Assembly: GCA_937916085.1 (NCBI GenBank)
Contig: CALGGO010000093.1
Coordinates: 1 to 8,738, forward strand
From: an uncultured Prevotellaceae bacterium
GTDB lineage: Bacteria; Bacteroidota; Bacteroidia; Bacteroidales; Muribaculaceae
Direction of reading: 5' to 3'
Length of the DNA stretch: 8,738 nucleotides
The position numbers and the translations under genes are program-made. The notes beneath the pieces are model-generated. The model was not told the DNA's origin. It saw only the letters and a program-made list of their open reading frames with translations, and searched no databases. Below, one piece after another: positions 1 to 5,938 of the stretch. Numbering within the stretch: the first letter of the stretch is position 1; every line of letters starts with the position of its first letter.

Positions 1-65
1 AAACCGTAACAATCAACGACTCCCTCTTCAAACTCTGGATAAACCGCCAGCAGTTTTTTGACTAA
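1..65 (+). CDS. 3' end of an AAA-type (archaeal-ATPase-like) ATP-binding protein, partial
   Basis: Only the last 20 codons and the stop (63-65) lie in the window; the reading frame starts at base 3. The peptide ends in FKLWINRQQFFD. It is nearly identical to the end of the longer remnant at 5990-6201, whose extra residues show a winged-helix fold typical of the C-terminus of the archaeal-type ATPases common in Bacteroidales. The family is therefore inferred through that second copy. Whether the gene is complete upstream cannot be seen. A strong terminator follows at 97-146, consistent with a functioning transcription unit. Confidence 0.7.
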   Translation, partial: TVTINDSLFKLWINRQQFFD

Positions 66-78
66 AGAAAGAAATAAT
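1..78 (+). repeat. Direct repeat copy 1 (ATPase gene 3' end)
   Basis: These 78 bases match 6137-6214 with three differences (positions 8, 56 and 58). The match covers the ATPase C-terminal codons, the stop and 13 further bases, then ends abruptly. The real repeat may extend leftwards beyond the window. Confidence 0.95.
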
Positions 79-96
79 TTACAATCTCTCTTAACT

Positions 97-146
97 GAAT
101 GGGGAAGCAACTGTTCGAAATATATCACTGCTTCTCCATTCATTTT
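97..146 (+). terminator. Hairpin terminator after the ATPase gene, possibly bidirectional
   Basis: Bases 97-109 pair with 129-141 over 13 positions, all Watson-Crick except one G-U (103/135). The loop has 19 bases. Pair 96/142 extends the stem and TTTT follows at 143-146. It lies 31 bases after the ATPase stop and just beyond the end of the minus-strand operon (last gene stop at 161), so it may serve both. The T-run favours the plus direction. Confidence 0.8.
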
Positions 147-160
147 CACGTTTATTAAAG

Positions 161-592
161 TCAAATATCTGTTCTGTACCTATACTTATTGACAATATAT
201 CTCACTTCATCATAAGAAAATCCAAGTTCCTCATAGAAATCATAAGCCTGCTCTCCTAATAACTTGTGTGTATCGCTTCCATCCATTAAAATAAATATAT
301 TAGAACAGTTGCTTATCATATATTCAAGAATCTGCCTATTTTTGATTTGCTTGATATATTGTGTTATTTTCTCATAGGTATTAAAGAATGGCCTAAAATC
401 ATTTATTTGTTGTTTATTCATGCCCAAATAAATAGCAGCTTTCTCCAAATACGAAGAAGCAAATGGCATCTCATGCATCGGAACCCCTTTCGTTGTAAGA
501 TAGTCCAGCAAAAAATACAATGCATATCTTTGTTGGGCTTCTATTGTATTATATGGAGGTATGGGTTTCCTGTTTCTACTAAATAATCCCAT
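161..592 (-). CDS. Small helical protein, possibly a diverged TerB-like domain
   Basis: I do not recognise this 143-residue protein with certainty. It has no signal peptide or membrane segment and looks mostly helical. Residues about 87-133 (ILMDGSDTHKLLGEQAYDFY then LGFSYDEV) resemble in layout the second half of the TerB-like protein encoded first in the same operon: hydrophobic helix, Asp-Gly turn, acidic helix, then a short helix after LG. That suggests a degenerate TerB-like fold, which is inference only. The start at 592 follows an AT-rich leader without a clear ribosome site, as is usual in Bacteroidales. It is the last gene of the minus-strand unit, 70 bases after its neighbour. Confidence 0.7.
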   Translation of the reverse strand: MGLFSRNRKPIPPYNTIEAQQRYALYFLLDYLTTKGVPMHEMPFASSYLEKAAIYLGMNKQQINDFRPFFNTYEKITQYIKQIKNRQILEYMISNCSNIFILMDGSDTHKLLGEQAYDFYEELGFSYDEVRYIVNKYRYRTDI

Positions 593-662
593 AGTTATAA
601 ATTTAAATAGTTTATTCTTAAAATGAAAACCAATTGTTCGTTTTCAAGTGTTACGATAACAA

Positions 663-1412
663 TTATACAATTATTCCCAAACAGGAGAACATTGCAGTTG
701 ACAGTAAAAGAGCAAATACCATACAGCCAGAACTACTACTTTTATTTGATGTTGTAGTTCCTGAGTGTAAAATTAAATCATTAAGTTTTTTCTCCATAGA
801 GAATATTGCATCTCTATTGGTCTCATAATTAGCTAAAAAGTCATCTGTCATATCAAAGCCTTTCAGTCCTTTAAATACTTTTGATCCACTTTGAATGAGG
901 TCATAATAATTTGTGTCAAAACCTAATAATGGATTATATTGTTGGCTATTATATGAGTTTTGGGGGTTGTATGAATTAACAGAAGACACGACAGAATTAA
1001 CAGCTATAGAAGCAATTGCAGTAGATATATTTAAGTATAAAGGATTATCTTTAGTTAGTGTCTGCTTTATTGATTCCAAAGGTGTCTTGACATTATTCAA
1101 CAGATTTATTTCTTTTATAAACTTATTTGGATTATTGTATTTAATTCCTGAAATAGCAGAATAAGTTGATGATGGATGTTGTGACTTATAAAACTCATCA
1201 AAAACCCCAATAAGAGTATCTTTAACAAGACTGCCATCACTTGTAGATTCTTTTTCTTTCTCTCTTACAATCCCATAATAACTATCGAGAGCATCACTAA
1301 TCTCCATTAGTTCATTAGAGATTCCAAGTTGAGATATTTCATTTTCAACACCAAAAAATTGGTTTTCAAGAATTGCGTTTCTAATATTTTCAAGTGGATT
1401 ATTTGCTTCCAT
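663..1412 (-). CDS. Tail-anchored helical protein of unknown function
   Basis: This 249-residue protein matches no family I can name. It starts with an acidic helical region (1-75) and has a hydrophobic, Ser-rich stretch at about 128-145. An Asn/Tyr/Gln-rich linker follows (146-163), then another helical region, a Thr/Ser linker (219-228), and a hydrophobic end from Cys230 to Val249. The last segment is long enough to cross the membrane, and there is no N-terminal signal, so the protein probably sits as a tail anchor with its bulk in the cytoplasm. Together with the N-anchored neighbour encoded upstream (1476-2414), this suggests a membrane-associated complex. It lies 63 bases downstream of that gene. 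Function unknown. Confidence 0.75.
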   Translation of the reverse strand: MEANNPLENIRNAILENQFFGVENEISQLGISNELMEISDALDSYYGIVREKEKESTSDGSLVKDTLIGVFDEFYKSQHPSSTYSAISGIKYNNPNKFIKEINLLNNVKTPLESIKQTLTKDNPLYLNISTAIASIAVNSVVSSVNSYNPQNSYNSQQYNPLLGFDTNYYDLIQSGSKVFKGLKGFDMTDDFLANYETNRDAIFSMEKKLNDLILHSGTTTSNKSSSSGCMVFALLLSTAMFSCLGIIV

Positions 1413-1475
1413 ATTTACCGTTATAATTATTTGAATAATTGTTACTTACTATTCATGGTTTAGCATAGCATTGGA

Positions 1476-2414
1476 TTACAAACCACCAAATTTTTGATTA
1501 CAAGAATTGCAAACAAAACAGTCCTTAAAAAAACTAAGTTTTATATTACGACTTCCACACATAATACATTTAACTTGACCAGTGGCAAGAAATTTTTCTC
1601 GTTCTTCTACCATAAGGTCAGATAGCCAATCACACATTATTCCGTATGAGGTATTATCTGGGGCAACGCCCGCAAGAGAAGATGTTTCGTAAGCCTTGTG
1701 TGCCATATATTTATATGCTTCTGGAAGATAATGGAAATTTTCATATTTTCCGTCATAATTTTTCTTTACATCGTTAATATAAAAAACGCGTAATTGTTCC
1801 ATTGGGCACTTATATAAAGAAGACATTTCTCGAAGAGACTTCAATCGTTCTCTTAAGTCATGCATTTCTGTAACACGAGGGTTCAATGCTTTAACAATCT
1901 CAATTTCATCATTTGTTGAAGGCACATTAATCTTGGCATCTGGTTTTCCTAATTGTTCATGACGTTCTTTAAGCCAAGCAATCATCATTGCTGAAATCGT
2001 ATTTGTTTGAGAGATGTTAAATGCGGAAGCCTCATTTGCCAATTCTCCACTTGTCGAGTTTATCATTTGAGGTAATAATTCCGCTGGATACTTCTCGATT
2101 TCAGCAAGATAAGTAGTCTTGATTTGTGATACTCCACATTTTAAACTTTTAGCGAAACGATCAATGGATGCAATTTTTTCTTTCACATCTTTTTCTGATA
2201 ACGTAGAGAAATCTATCTTTAGTAAGTTCTCTATGTCAGACGCTTTTGTAGGATTTATATCCTTATAAATCTCCCAATAAGTCTTTTTAGGAGTAGATAA
2301 TACAGGTGTAGGAGATGGGGATGGTGCTGAATACTGCCTATCCATTTTGTTTGCACTTTTGTGCAAAGAAATGGCTATTACTAAAAATATTATAGCAAGA
2401 ACAAACCAAATCAT
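1476..2414 (-). CDS. Membrane-anchored protein with a duplicated helical domain and C-terminal zinc ribbon
   Basis: 312 residues. Residues 2-17 form an N-terminal membrane anchor, followed by a Pro/Ser linker (PSPSPTP, 31-37). Two related helical domains follow, at about 48-155 and 172-273. They share ExxKxxNP (48-55 / 172-179), a K-C pair (92-93 / 202-203), an N-T pair (138-139 / 254-255) and W-L (147-148 / 263-264). The C-terminus is a likely zinc ribbon, CxxC at 283/286 and CxxC at 302/305. The family is not recognised. Zinc ribbons of this kind often bind nucleic acid or other proteins, but the role here is not visible. The gene starts 12 bases after the TerB-like gene, so co-transcription is very likely. 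Confidence 0.8.
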   Translation of the reverse strand: MIWFVLAIIFLVIAISLHKSANKMDRQYSAPSPSPTPVLSTPKKTYWEIYKDINPTKASDIENLLKIDFSTLSEKDVKEKIASIDRFAKSLKCGVSQIKTTYLAEIEKYPAELLPQMINSTSGELANEASAFNISQTNTISAMMIAWLKERHEQLGKPDAKINVPSTNDEIEIVKALNPRVTEMHDLRERLKSLREMSSLYKCPMEQLRVFYINDVKKNYDGKYENFHYLPEAYKYMAHKAYETSSLAGVAPDNTSYGIMCDWLSDLMVEEREKFLATGQVKCIMCGSRNIKLSFFKDCFVCNSCNQKFGGL

Positions 2415-2426
2415 GGACCATTAGTT

Positions 2427-2816
2427 TTAATAATTCATATTTCTAAAAGCATTAAGTGTATTTCTAATATCATTCATGCTTATAGGAGGAAGCCCACATA
2501 TCTTCGTTACCATTCGCAACATTATCATTTCACGCTCATGGATTTCGCCATCAGAGGCCATGATAATGATAAGAAGAGCTTGTACATATTGCTTTTGAGT
2601 TGTATTCATTCCTGCTACAATACCCATAGCTGTATGAGGATCCATATTTAAAATTGCTTTCTCTGAGAATTTGAAAAGTTCTTCATCATCTAATCCCAAT
2701 CTCTTCATTTGAGAATAAATCACTTCCAATTCTATTGAGTCTGTTTTCCCATCAATTTCAGCCATTCCATTTGCAATATTTAAAATGGCTATTAATTCAT
2801 TTTGGTTAAACTGCAT
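2427..2816 (-). CDS. TerB-like (tellurite resistance TerB family) protein
   Basis: 129 residues, all helical and soluble. Two acidic turns typical of the TerB fold are visible: ID22-G23 followed by acidic residues 26-31, and ASD89-G90-E91 followed by E94 and E96. In TerB these acidic positions bind metal. Stand-alone TerB domains are known from Ter-type stress systems, often beside membrane proteins, and are thought to act as metal-sensing cytoplasmic partners. The length is near that of single TerB domains. It is the first gene of a four-gene minus-strand unit. A long, structured stretch without another gene lies upstream. The family call is good; any real tie to tellurite is unsupported. 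Confidence 0.8.
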   Translation of the reverse strand: MQFNQNELIAILNIANGMAEIDGKTDSIELEVIYSQMKRLGLDDEELFKFSEKAILNMDPHTAMGIVAGMNTTQKQYVQALLIIIMASDGEIHEREMIMLRMVTKICGLPPISMNDIRNTLNAFRNMNY

Positions 2817-2867
2817 ACTTTAAGTTTTAAGGCTCTCCTAATGCCATAAGAGCGTTTTTACAAATAT

Positions 2868-3009
2868 GAAGCGTGGCACTGATATACCACTTCTTCAATC
2901 GGAGGTCGTGAGAATTACCTTTGTCAGTAGATGTAGTATCAGTCCACGCTATAAGCGCAAACCGCCATACTCTCTTGCTGACTATTGGAAGTTTCTCACG
3001 TTTCCGATT
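2868..3009. ncRNA. Putative structured RNA or leader element, strand undecided
   Basis: An irregular long hairpin spans 2897-3009. Its base pairs are 2897-2903 with 3003-3009 and 2907-2914 with 2993-3000, both perfect. Further inward come 2923-2927 with 2978-2982, 2935-2939 with 2967-2971, and a small tip 2947-2950 with 2954-2957. A second hairpin abuts it exactly: 2868-2871 with 2893-2896, and 2873-2876 with 2887-2890. Smaller hairpins flank the pair (2832-2836/2849-2853 and 3021-3026/3030-3035). Read on the plus strand, two G-U pairs (2904/3002, 2905/3001) nearly close the internal loop. Read on the minus strand, it would form the leader of the TerB-like operon. I cannot match it to a known RNA family. 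Confidence 0.4.
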
Positions 3010-3066
3010 ACAAGAAAAGCATAACGCTTCGTTATTTCAAAAAAGTATTGTTCCGTAGAACACCTG

Positions 3067-3074
3067 CAAATTTA
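3067..3074 (-). promoter_or_regulatory. Candidate -7 element for the TerB-like operon
   Basis: Read on the minus strand this is TAAATTTG, a full match to the Bacteroidetes -7 consensus TAnnTTTG. No TTG lies 19-21 bases upstream, so the -33 half is weak or absent. If used, it would give a leader of about 245 bases before the start at 2816, containing the structured element at 2868-3009. Confidence 0.35.
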
Positions 3075-3140
3075 CATAATATATTTCAATAATCATGCCA
3101 TTTTTGAAAAAACTTTTACCAATTCACGTTTTGCCTTAGA

Positions 3141-3179
3141 AAAAATGCCATCGGGGTTGAGGACCTCGATGGCATTTTT
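3141..3179 (+). terminator. Strong hairpin terminator of an unknown upstream unit
   Basis: AAAAATGCCATCG (3141-3153) pairs perfectly with 3167-3179. The stem continues by a G-U and two G-C pairs to 3156/3164, leaving a 7-base loop and ending in TTTTT. The A-run and T-run make it usable in both directions. No intact plus-strand gene precedes it, so it belongs either to a lost gene or to the structured element at 2868-3009. Confidence 0.8.
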
Positions 3180-3187
3180 GTTTTTAG

Positions 3188-3337
3188 AATTGTGTGGCAG
3201 GGTTTTACCACACCACCTCAAAGCTACAAGTGCCTGGCGATGCTATGCAAGTTGACTTCTACAGCGACGGACGCATCTGGTACTTTGGCACTTCAGGCTC
3301 ACATGGCATGGCAGTGCGGCCATTGTGTGACCAGTAA
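3188..3337 (+). pseudogene. Remnant: C-terminal end of a surface-type protein
   Basis: Read in the frame ending at the stop 3335-3337, the last 49 codons give a convincing protein tail: FYSDGRIWYFGTSGSHGMAV then RPLCDQ. Endings of this type (aromatic/Gly-rich strand, then VRPxC) are known from secreted Bacteroidetes proteins with DUF1566- or FISUMP-like repeats; the exact family is uncertain. A stop (3185-3187) lies directly before it and there is no start codon or signal peptide, so only the 3' end survives. It begins eight bases after the terminator at 3141-3179, which suggests a recombination junction. The ATG-led frame that covers the same bases shows no protein-like features. Confidence 0.6.
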
Positions 3338-3389
3338 AATTTTGAGCAGAAAATTACCAAAAAGGTTATTTACTATTCAAAATTTTACT
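3333..3389 (+). promoter_or_regulatory. Candidate AbiEi operator: perfect 13-bp inverted repeat
   Basis: AGTAAAATTTTGA (3333-3345) is the exact reverse complement of 3377-3389. The arms lie 44 bases apart start to start, about four helical turns. The -33 region lies between them, and the right arm touches the -7 element. AbiEi antitoxins are known to repress their own operon by binding inverted repeats in the promoter, so this is the obvious candidate site. Confidence 0.65.
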
Positions 3390-3396
3390 ATATTTG
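3366..3396 (+). promoter_or_regulatory. Promoter of the abiE-bla operon
   Basis: TTA (3366-3368, one off TTG), a 20-base spacer, then TATATTTG (3389-3396), a full match to TAnnTTTG. Only four bases separate it from the abiEi start codon, so the transcript should begin at or within a few bases of the ATG. Confidence 0.7.
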
Positions 3397-3400
3397 CACC

Positions 3401-4024
3401 ATGAATAATATATTTCAACAAATCGGAAACATCCCAGTCACTAATTCAATCATCTCAAGCCTTTATCCAAACATAAAGGCTATAAACAAGAAAATTAGCG
3501 AGTTAGAACGTCAACATGCACTAATTAGGCTTAAGAGGGGGCTATATGTAGCTTCCCCTGAAATCACACAAACGCCTTTATCGACCGAATTGATTGCTAA
3601 TCATTTATATTCTCCATCTTATGTCTCATGCCTCACGGCTTTGCGATTTTATGGTCTTATTCCTGAGGAGGTGTTCACAACACAGTCAATGACAATAAAG
3701 CGTGGTCACACTTTTAATACTAAGATAGGTCAATTTCAATATTTCACATGTTCAAAAGAGGCTTTTGCTGTGGGCATCACCATTGCAAAGGCTGGGAATC
3801 AGCAATTCTTAATTGCCACTCCCGAAAAAGCATTGTGCGACCTGATTGCAACTACACCTACCTTAAATTTAAGATACAAGAGAGAGACCGAAGAATATTT
3901 AGAACAACATTTGCGTCTTGACATGGAAAAATTCTACAAGATGAGATTATCATTTTTTCAAGAATATGCTACTATTGGCAGGAAAGCAAATTGTGTCCAA
4001 CAAATTATTAATCTTTTTAAGTAA
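3401..4024 (+). CDS. abiEi: Type IV toxin-antitoxin antitoxin, AbiEi family
   Basis: 207 residues. An N-terminal winged-helix DNA-binding domain (about 5-52) ends in the wing RLKRGLYV. The C-terminal domain carries the hallmark TPEKALCDL (140-148) that marks AbiEi proteins. In the family, the N-terminal domain represses the operon and the C-terminal domain counters the toxin without binding it directly. The ATG at 3401 is preferred because the promoter -7 element ends at 3396, implying a leaderless or nearly leaderless mRNA. The toxin gene follows after 3 bases, in the usual antitoxin-first order. A perfect inverted repeat just upstream (3333-3389) fits self-repression. Complete in length and without visible damage. 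Confidence 0.9.
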   Translation: MNNIFQQIGNIPVTNSIISSLYPNIKAINKKISELERQHALIRLKRGLYVASPEITQTPLSTELIANHLYSPSYVSCLTALRFYGLIPEEVFTTQSMTIKRGHTFNTKIGQFQYFTCSKEAFAVGITIAKAGNQQFLIATPEKALCDLIATTPTLNLRYKRETEEYLEQHLRLDMEKFYKMRLSFFQEYATIGRKANCVQQIINLFK

Positions 4025-4027
4025 CTC

Positions 4028-4855
4028 ATGAACGAGGTATATCAAAAAATGCTCAGTCAATACGATTTATCGACCGAGCAAAAAAAAAGAAATGCCATCT
4101 TCGAAGTCAACCAGCAAATTGTTTTAGCGGGTCTTTATAATGGCGGTTTCTTCGACAGTGCAGCCTTTTATGGGGGCACATGTCTAAGAATATTTCATGG
4201 CTTGCAACGATTTAGCGAGGACATGGACTTCTCACTTCTTAAACCAGATGCCAACTTTGATTTCAAGAAGTTTTTTCAACCCATCATTGATCAGTTTGCC
4301 ATTGTGGGACGAGAGGTAGAAATAACAAAAAAAGACAAGAATAAATTTGGGAAAGTTGAGTCTGCCTTCCTAAAGGACACTACCAACGTTTATGACATCT
4401 CTTTTCGCACCGAGAAATCAATAAAAATAAAAATTGAGGTTGACACTCATCCACCATTAGAATTCTCAACAGAGCACAAATTGCTGTTGCAACCTTATTC
4501 TTTCATGACACGATGCTTTACTCTGCCATGCTTGTTTGCAGGAAAAATGCATGCATTAGTATTTCGCTCCTGGAAAAACCGGGTGAAAGGACGCGACTGG
4601 TATGACTTTGAATGGTATGTAAGAAATAGCGTGCCATTAGACTTTAAGCATTTACAGGAAAGAATAAGACAATTCAATGGTCTGGCTTTTAACCAAGATG
4701 AGTTTTTGGCAATTCTTAAAGAAAAGCTTGCTTGTACCAATATCAATCAAGTAAAACAAGATGTGATGCCATTTATAAAGAATCCTAACGAACTCAGTAT
4801 CTGGTCTAATGATTATTTCCTACAACTAGCACAAATGATTAAATGGGGACAATAA
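4028..4855 (+). CDS. abiEii: Type IV toxin, AbiEii/AbiGii-family nucleotidyltransferase
   Basis: 275 residues with all the motifs of the family. They are motif I YGGTCLR (48-54), the metal-binding acidic pair in SEDMDFSL (D65, D67), a third acidic motif in KIEVDT (E137/D139), and the later conserved Lys and Asp in AGKMHAL (K173) and KGRDWYDF (187-194). AbiEii-type toxins are cytoplasmic nucleotidyltransferases; relatives add nucleotides to tRNA 3' ends and so block translation. The intact motifs suggest an active toxin. It begins 3 bases after abiEi, and its last 13 bases overlap the start of the beta-lactamase gene, so all three are probably co-transcribed and translationally coupled. Confidence 0.92.
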   Translation: MNEVYQKMLSQYDLSTEQKKRNAIFEVNQQIVLAGLYNGGFFDSAAFYGGTCLRIFHGLQRFSEDMDFSLLKPDANFDFKKFFQPIIDQFAIVGREVEITKKDKNKFGKVESAFLKDTTNVYDISFRTEKSIKIKIEVDTHPPLEFSTEHKLLLQPYSFMTRCFTLPCLFAGKMHALVFRSWKNRVKGRDWYDFEWYVRNSVPLDFKHLQERIRQFNGLAFNQDEFLAILKEKLACTNINQVKQDVMPFIKNPNELSIWSNDYFLQLAQMIKWGQ

Positions 4856-5652
4856 AGAAAACATCGTCACTTTTCATTGTCATGTTGCTATGCATTCAAG
4901 CACATGCACAACGTTGTGGCGCCCACATCATTAAGGGTGACCTTGATATCAGTTACGAGGGCACTGCTGGTAAACGCTATGAGATGAACAGCGTGATGAA
5001 GTTCCCTCAAGCAATCTATGTCGCCCATTATCTTGACTCGTGCGGCATCAGTCTCGACCAGCGAGTGACAGTGAAAAAGCATGACTTAGACCAGAACACT
5101 TGGTCGCCAATGCTCAAGATGATTGACGTAGAGCAAGAATTCAGCTATGGCCAGCTGCTCGCCCTGTCGTTGCAGCAGAGCGACAACAACGCCTGCGACC
5201 TGCTGTTCAAATTGTGTGGTGGTCCACTAGATGTCCAGAACTATTTGCGTAGCCTGGGGTTCAACAATATACGCTTGAAATGGACCGAGAAGCAAATGCA
5301 CAACAAGCCACGACGGTCACGGGATAACTGGTGCACACCTAGCGATATGACCCACTTGTTAGAATGGTTTTACTGCGAGCGACAATCAAACCCTGTGTTG
5401 ATGTATTTATGGGACTTGATGCTCAAGTGTGAAACTGGCAACAACCGCATCAAGGCGGTACTGCCACCAGGCGCTCAGCTCGCCCACAAGACTGGAACAG
5501 GATTCTCTAAAGGCAAAACACTTAGAGGCATCAACGACGTGGGCATCGTTGTCATGCCCAATGGCGACTGCTATCCTATCGCCATCTTCATAAAGCACAC
5601 TAACCGCGAGGAAGAAGTGGCCGAGATTGCCTCGCTGCTGCTCTCACCATAA
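4843..5652 (+). CDS. bla: Class A2 (PER/CfxA-like) serine beta-lactamase, exported
   Basis: 269 residues. A signal peptide (1-22, ending AHA before Q23) sends it to the periplasm. All class A motifs are present: S50-V-M-K53 (nucleophile), S113-D-N115, E149 in WTEKQMH (deacylation base) with His at +4 as in PER enzymes, and K216-T-G218. It should hydrolyse penicillins or cephalosporins through an acyl-enzyme; the substrate range cannot be read from sequence. It is somewhat shorter than usual for the subclass, mainly before the SxxK motif. The start at 4843 lies inside the toxin gene (13-base overlap) and gives a good signal peptide; the next in-frame ATG would cut it away. The coupling to a toxin-antitoxin pair is unusual. 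Confidence 0.88.
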   Translation: MGTIKKTSSLFIVMLLCIQAHAQRCGAHIIKGDLDISYEGTAGKRYEMNSVMKFPQAIYVAHYLDSCGISLDQRVTVKKHDLDQNTWSPMLKMIDVEQEFSYGQLLALSLQQSDNNACDLLFKLCGGPLDVQNYLRSLGFNNIRLKWTEKQMHNKPRRSRDNWCTPSDMTHLLEWFYCERQSNPVLMYLWDLMLKCETGNNRIKAVLPPGAQLAHKTGTGFSKGKTLRGINDVGIVVMPNGDCYPIAIFIKHTNREEEVAEIASLLLSP

Positions 5653-5688
5653 CCCACAATTCACTTTTATACACTCAAACATAACACA

Positions 5689-5901
5689 ATGGAAATGAAA
5701 TGGATTGACGGCTTCTCGATTGCCGTCAAAGTTGAGAATAATGCCGTGACAATAAGCGCAAACAAGGAAGGGTTGCTATCGCTTGCAAACCACTTGAGAG
5801 CATTGGCACAGGACAATACCCCAGGCGCGCACTTCCACCTTGAAGAGTGCAACTCCCTTGAGGAAAACTCCACCGAGCTAATCGTCGAAAAGAGAAATTG
5901 A
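5689..5901 (+). CDS. Small Imm32-like protein
   Basis: 70 residues, soluble, without a signal peptide. The pattern NKEGLLSLANHLRALAQ (25-41), then a HFHLEE segment (48-53), SLEENSTELIVEK (56-68) fits the small Imm32 family, proposed as immunity proteins in polymorphic toxin systems. The match is from memory of the family pattern, not a search. No toxin gene of that kind is nearby, so it may be an orphan immunity protein or do something else. It lies 36 bases after the beta-lactamase gene and ahead of a palindrome (5906-5938), so it is probably the last gene of that operon. Confidence 0.65.
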   Translation: MEMKWIDGFSIAVKVENNAVTISANKEGLLSLANHLRALAQDNTPGAHFHLEECNSLEENSTELIVEKRN

Positions 5902-5905
5902 ATAA

Positions 5906-5938
5906 AGTAACAATTTTCTTACTAAGAAGTTTGTTACT
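5906..5938 (+). promoter_or_regulatory. Palindrome: operon end or operator over the ATPase promoter
   Basis: Bases 5906-5913 pair with 5931-5938, and 5916-5920 with 5924-5928 around a 3-base loop, with one mismatch and one G-T in between. It lies five bases after the Imm32-like stop, where a terminator is expected, but no T-run follows. Its right arm contains the -33 TTG of the next promoter, so it could equally be an operator. Confidence 0.6.

Noticed and set aside
913..1164. 83-codon open frame on the plus strand
   Set aside because: Opposite the tail-anchored protein gene, with no promoter or family resemblance.
1425..1440. AT-only 7-bp palindrome between two minus-strand genes
   Set aside because: Only A and T in an AT-rich gap; such palindromes are expected by chance and no promoter or terminator feature goes with it.
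2916..2923. TACCTTTG, a -7-like element on the plus strand
   Set aside because: No TTG at 19-21 bases upstream, and it lies inside the paired region of the structured element.
3192..3404. 70-codon open frame on the plus strand
   Set aside because: It overlaps the surface-protein remnant in another frame, runs through the abiE promoter and operator, and has no protein-like pattern.
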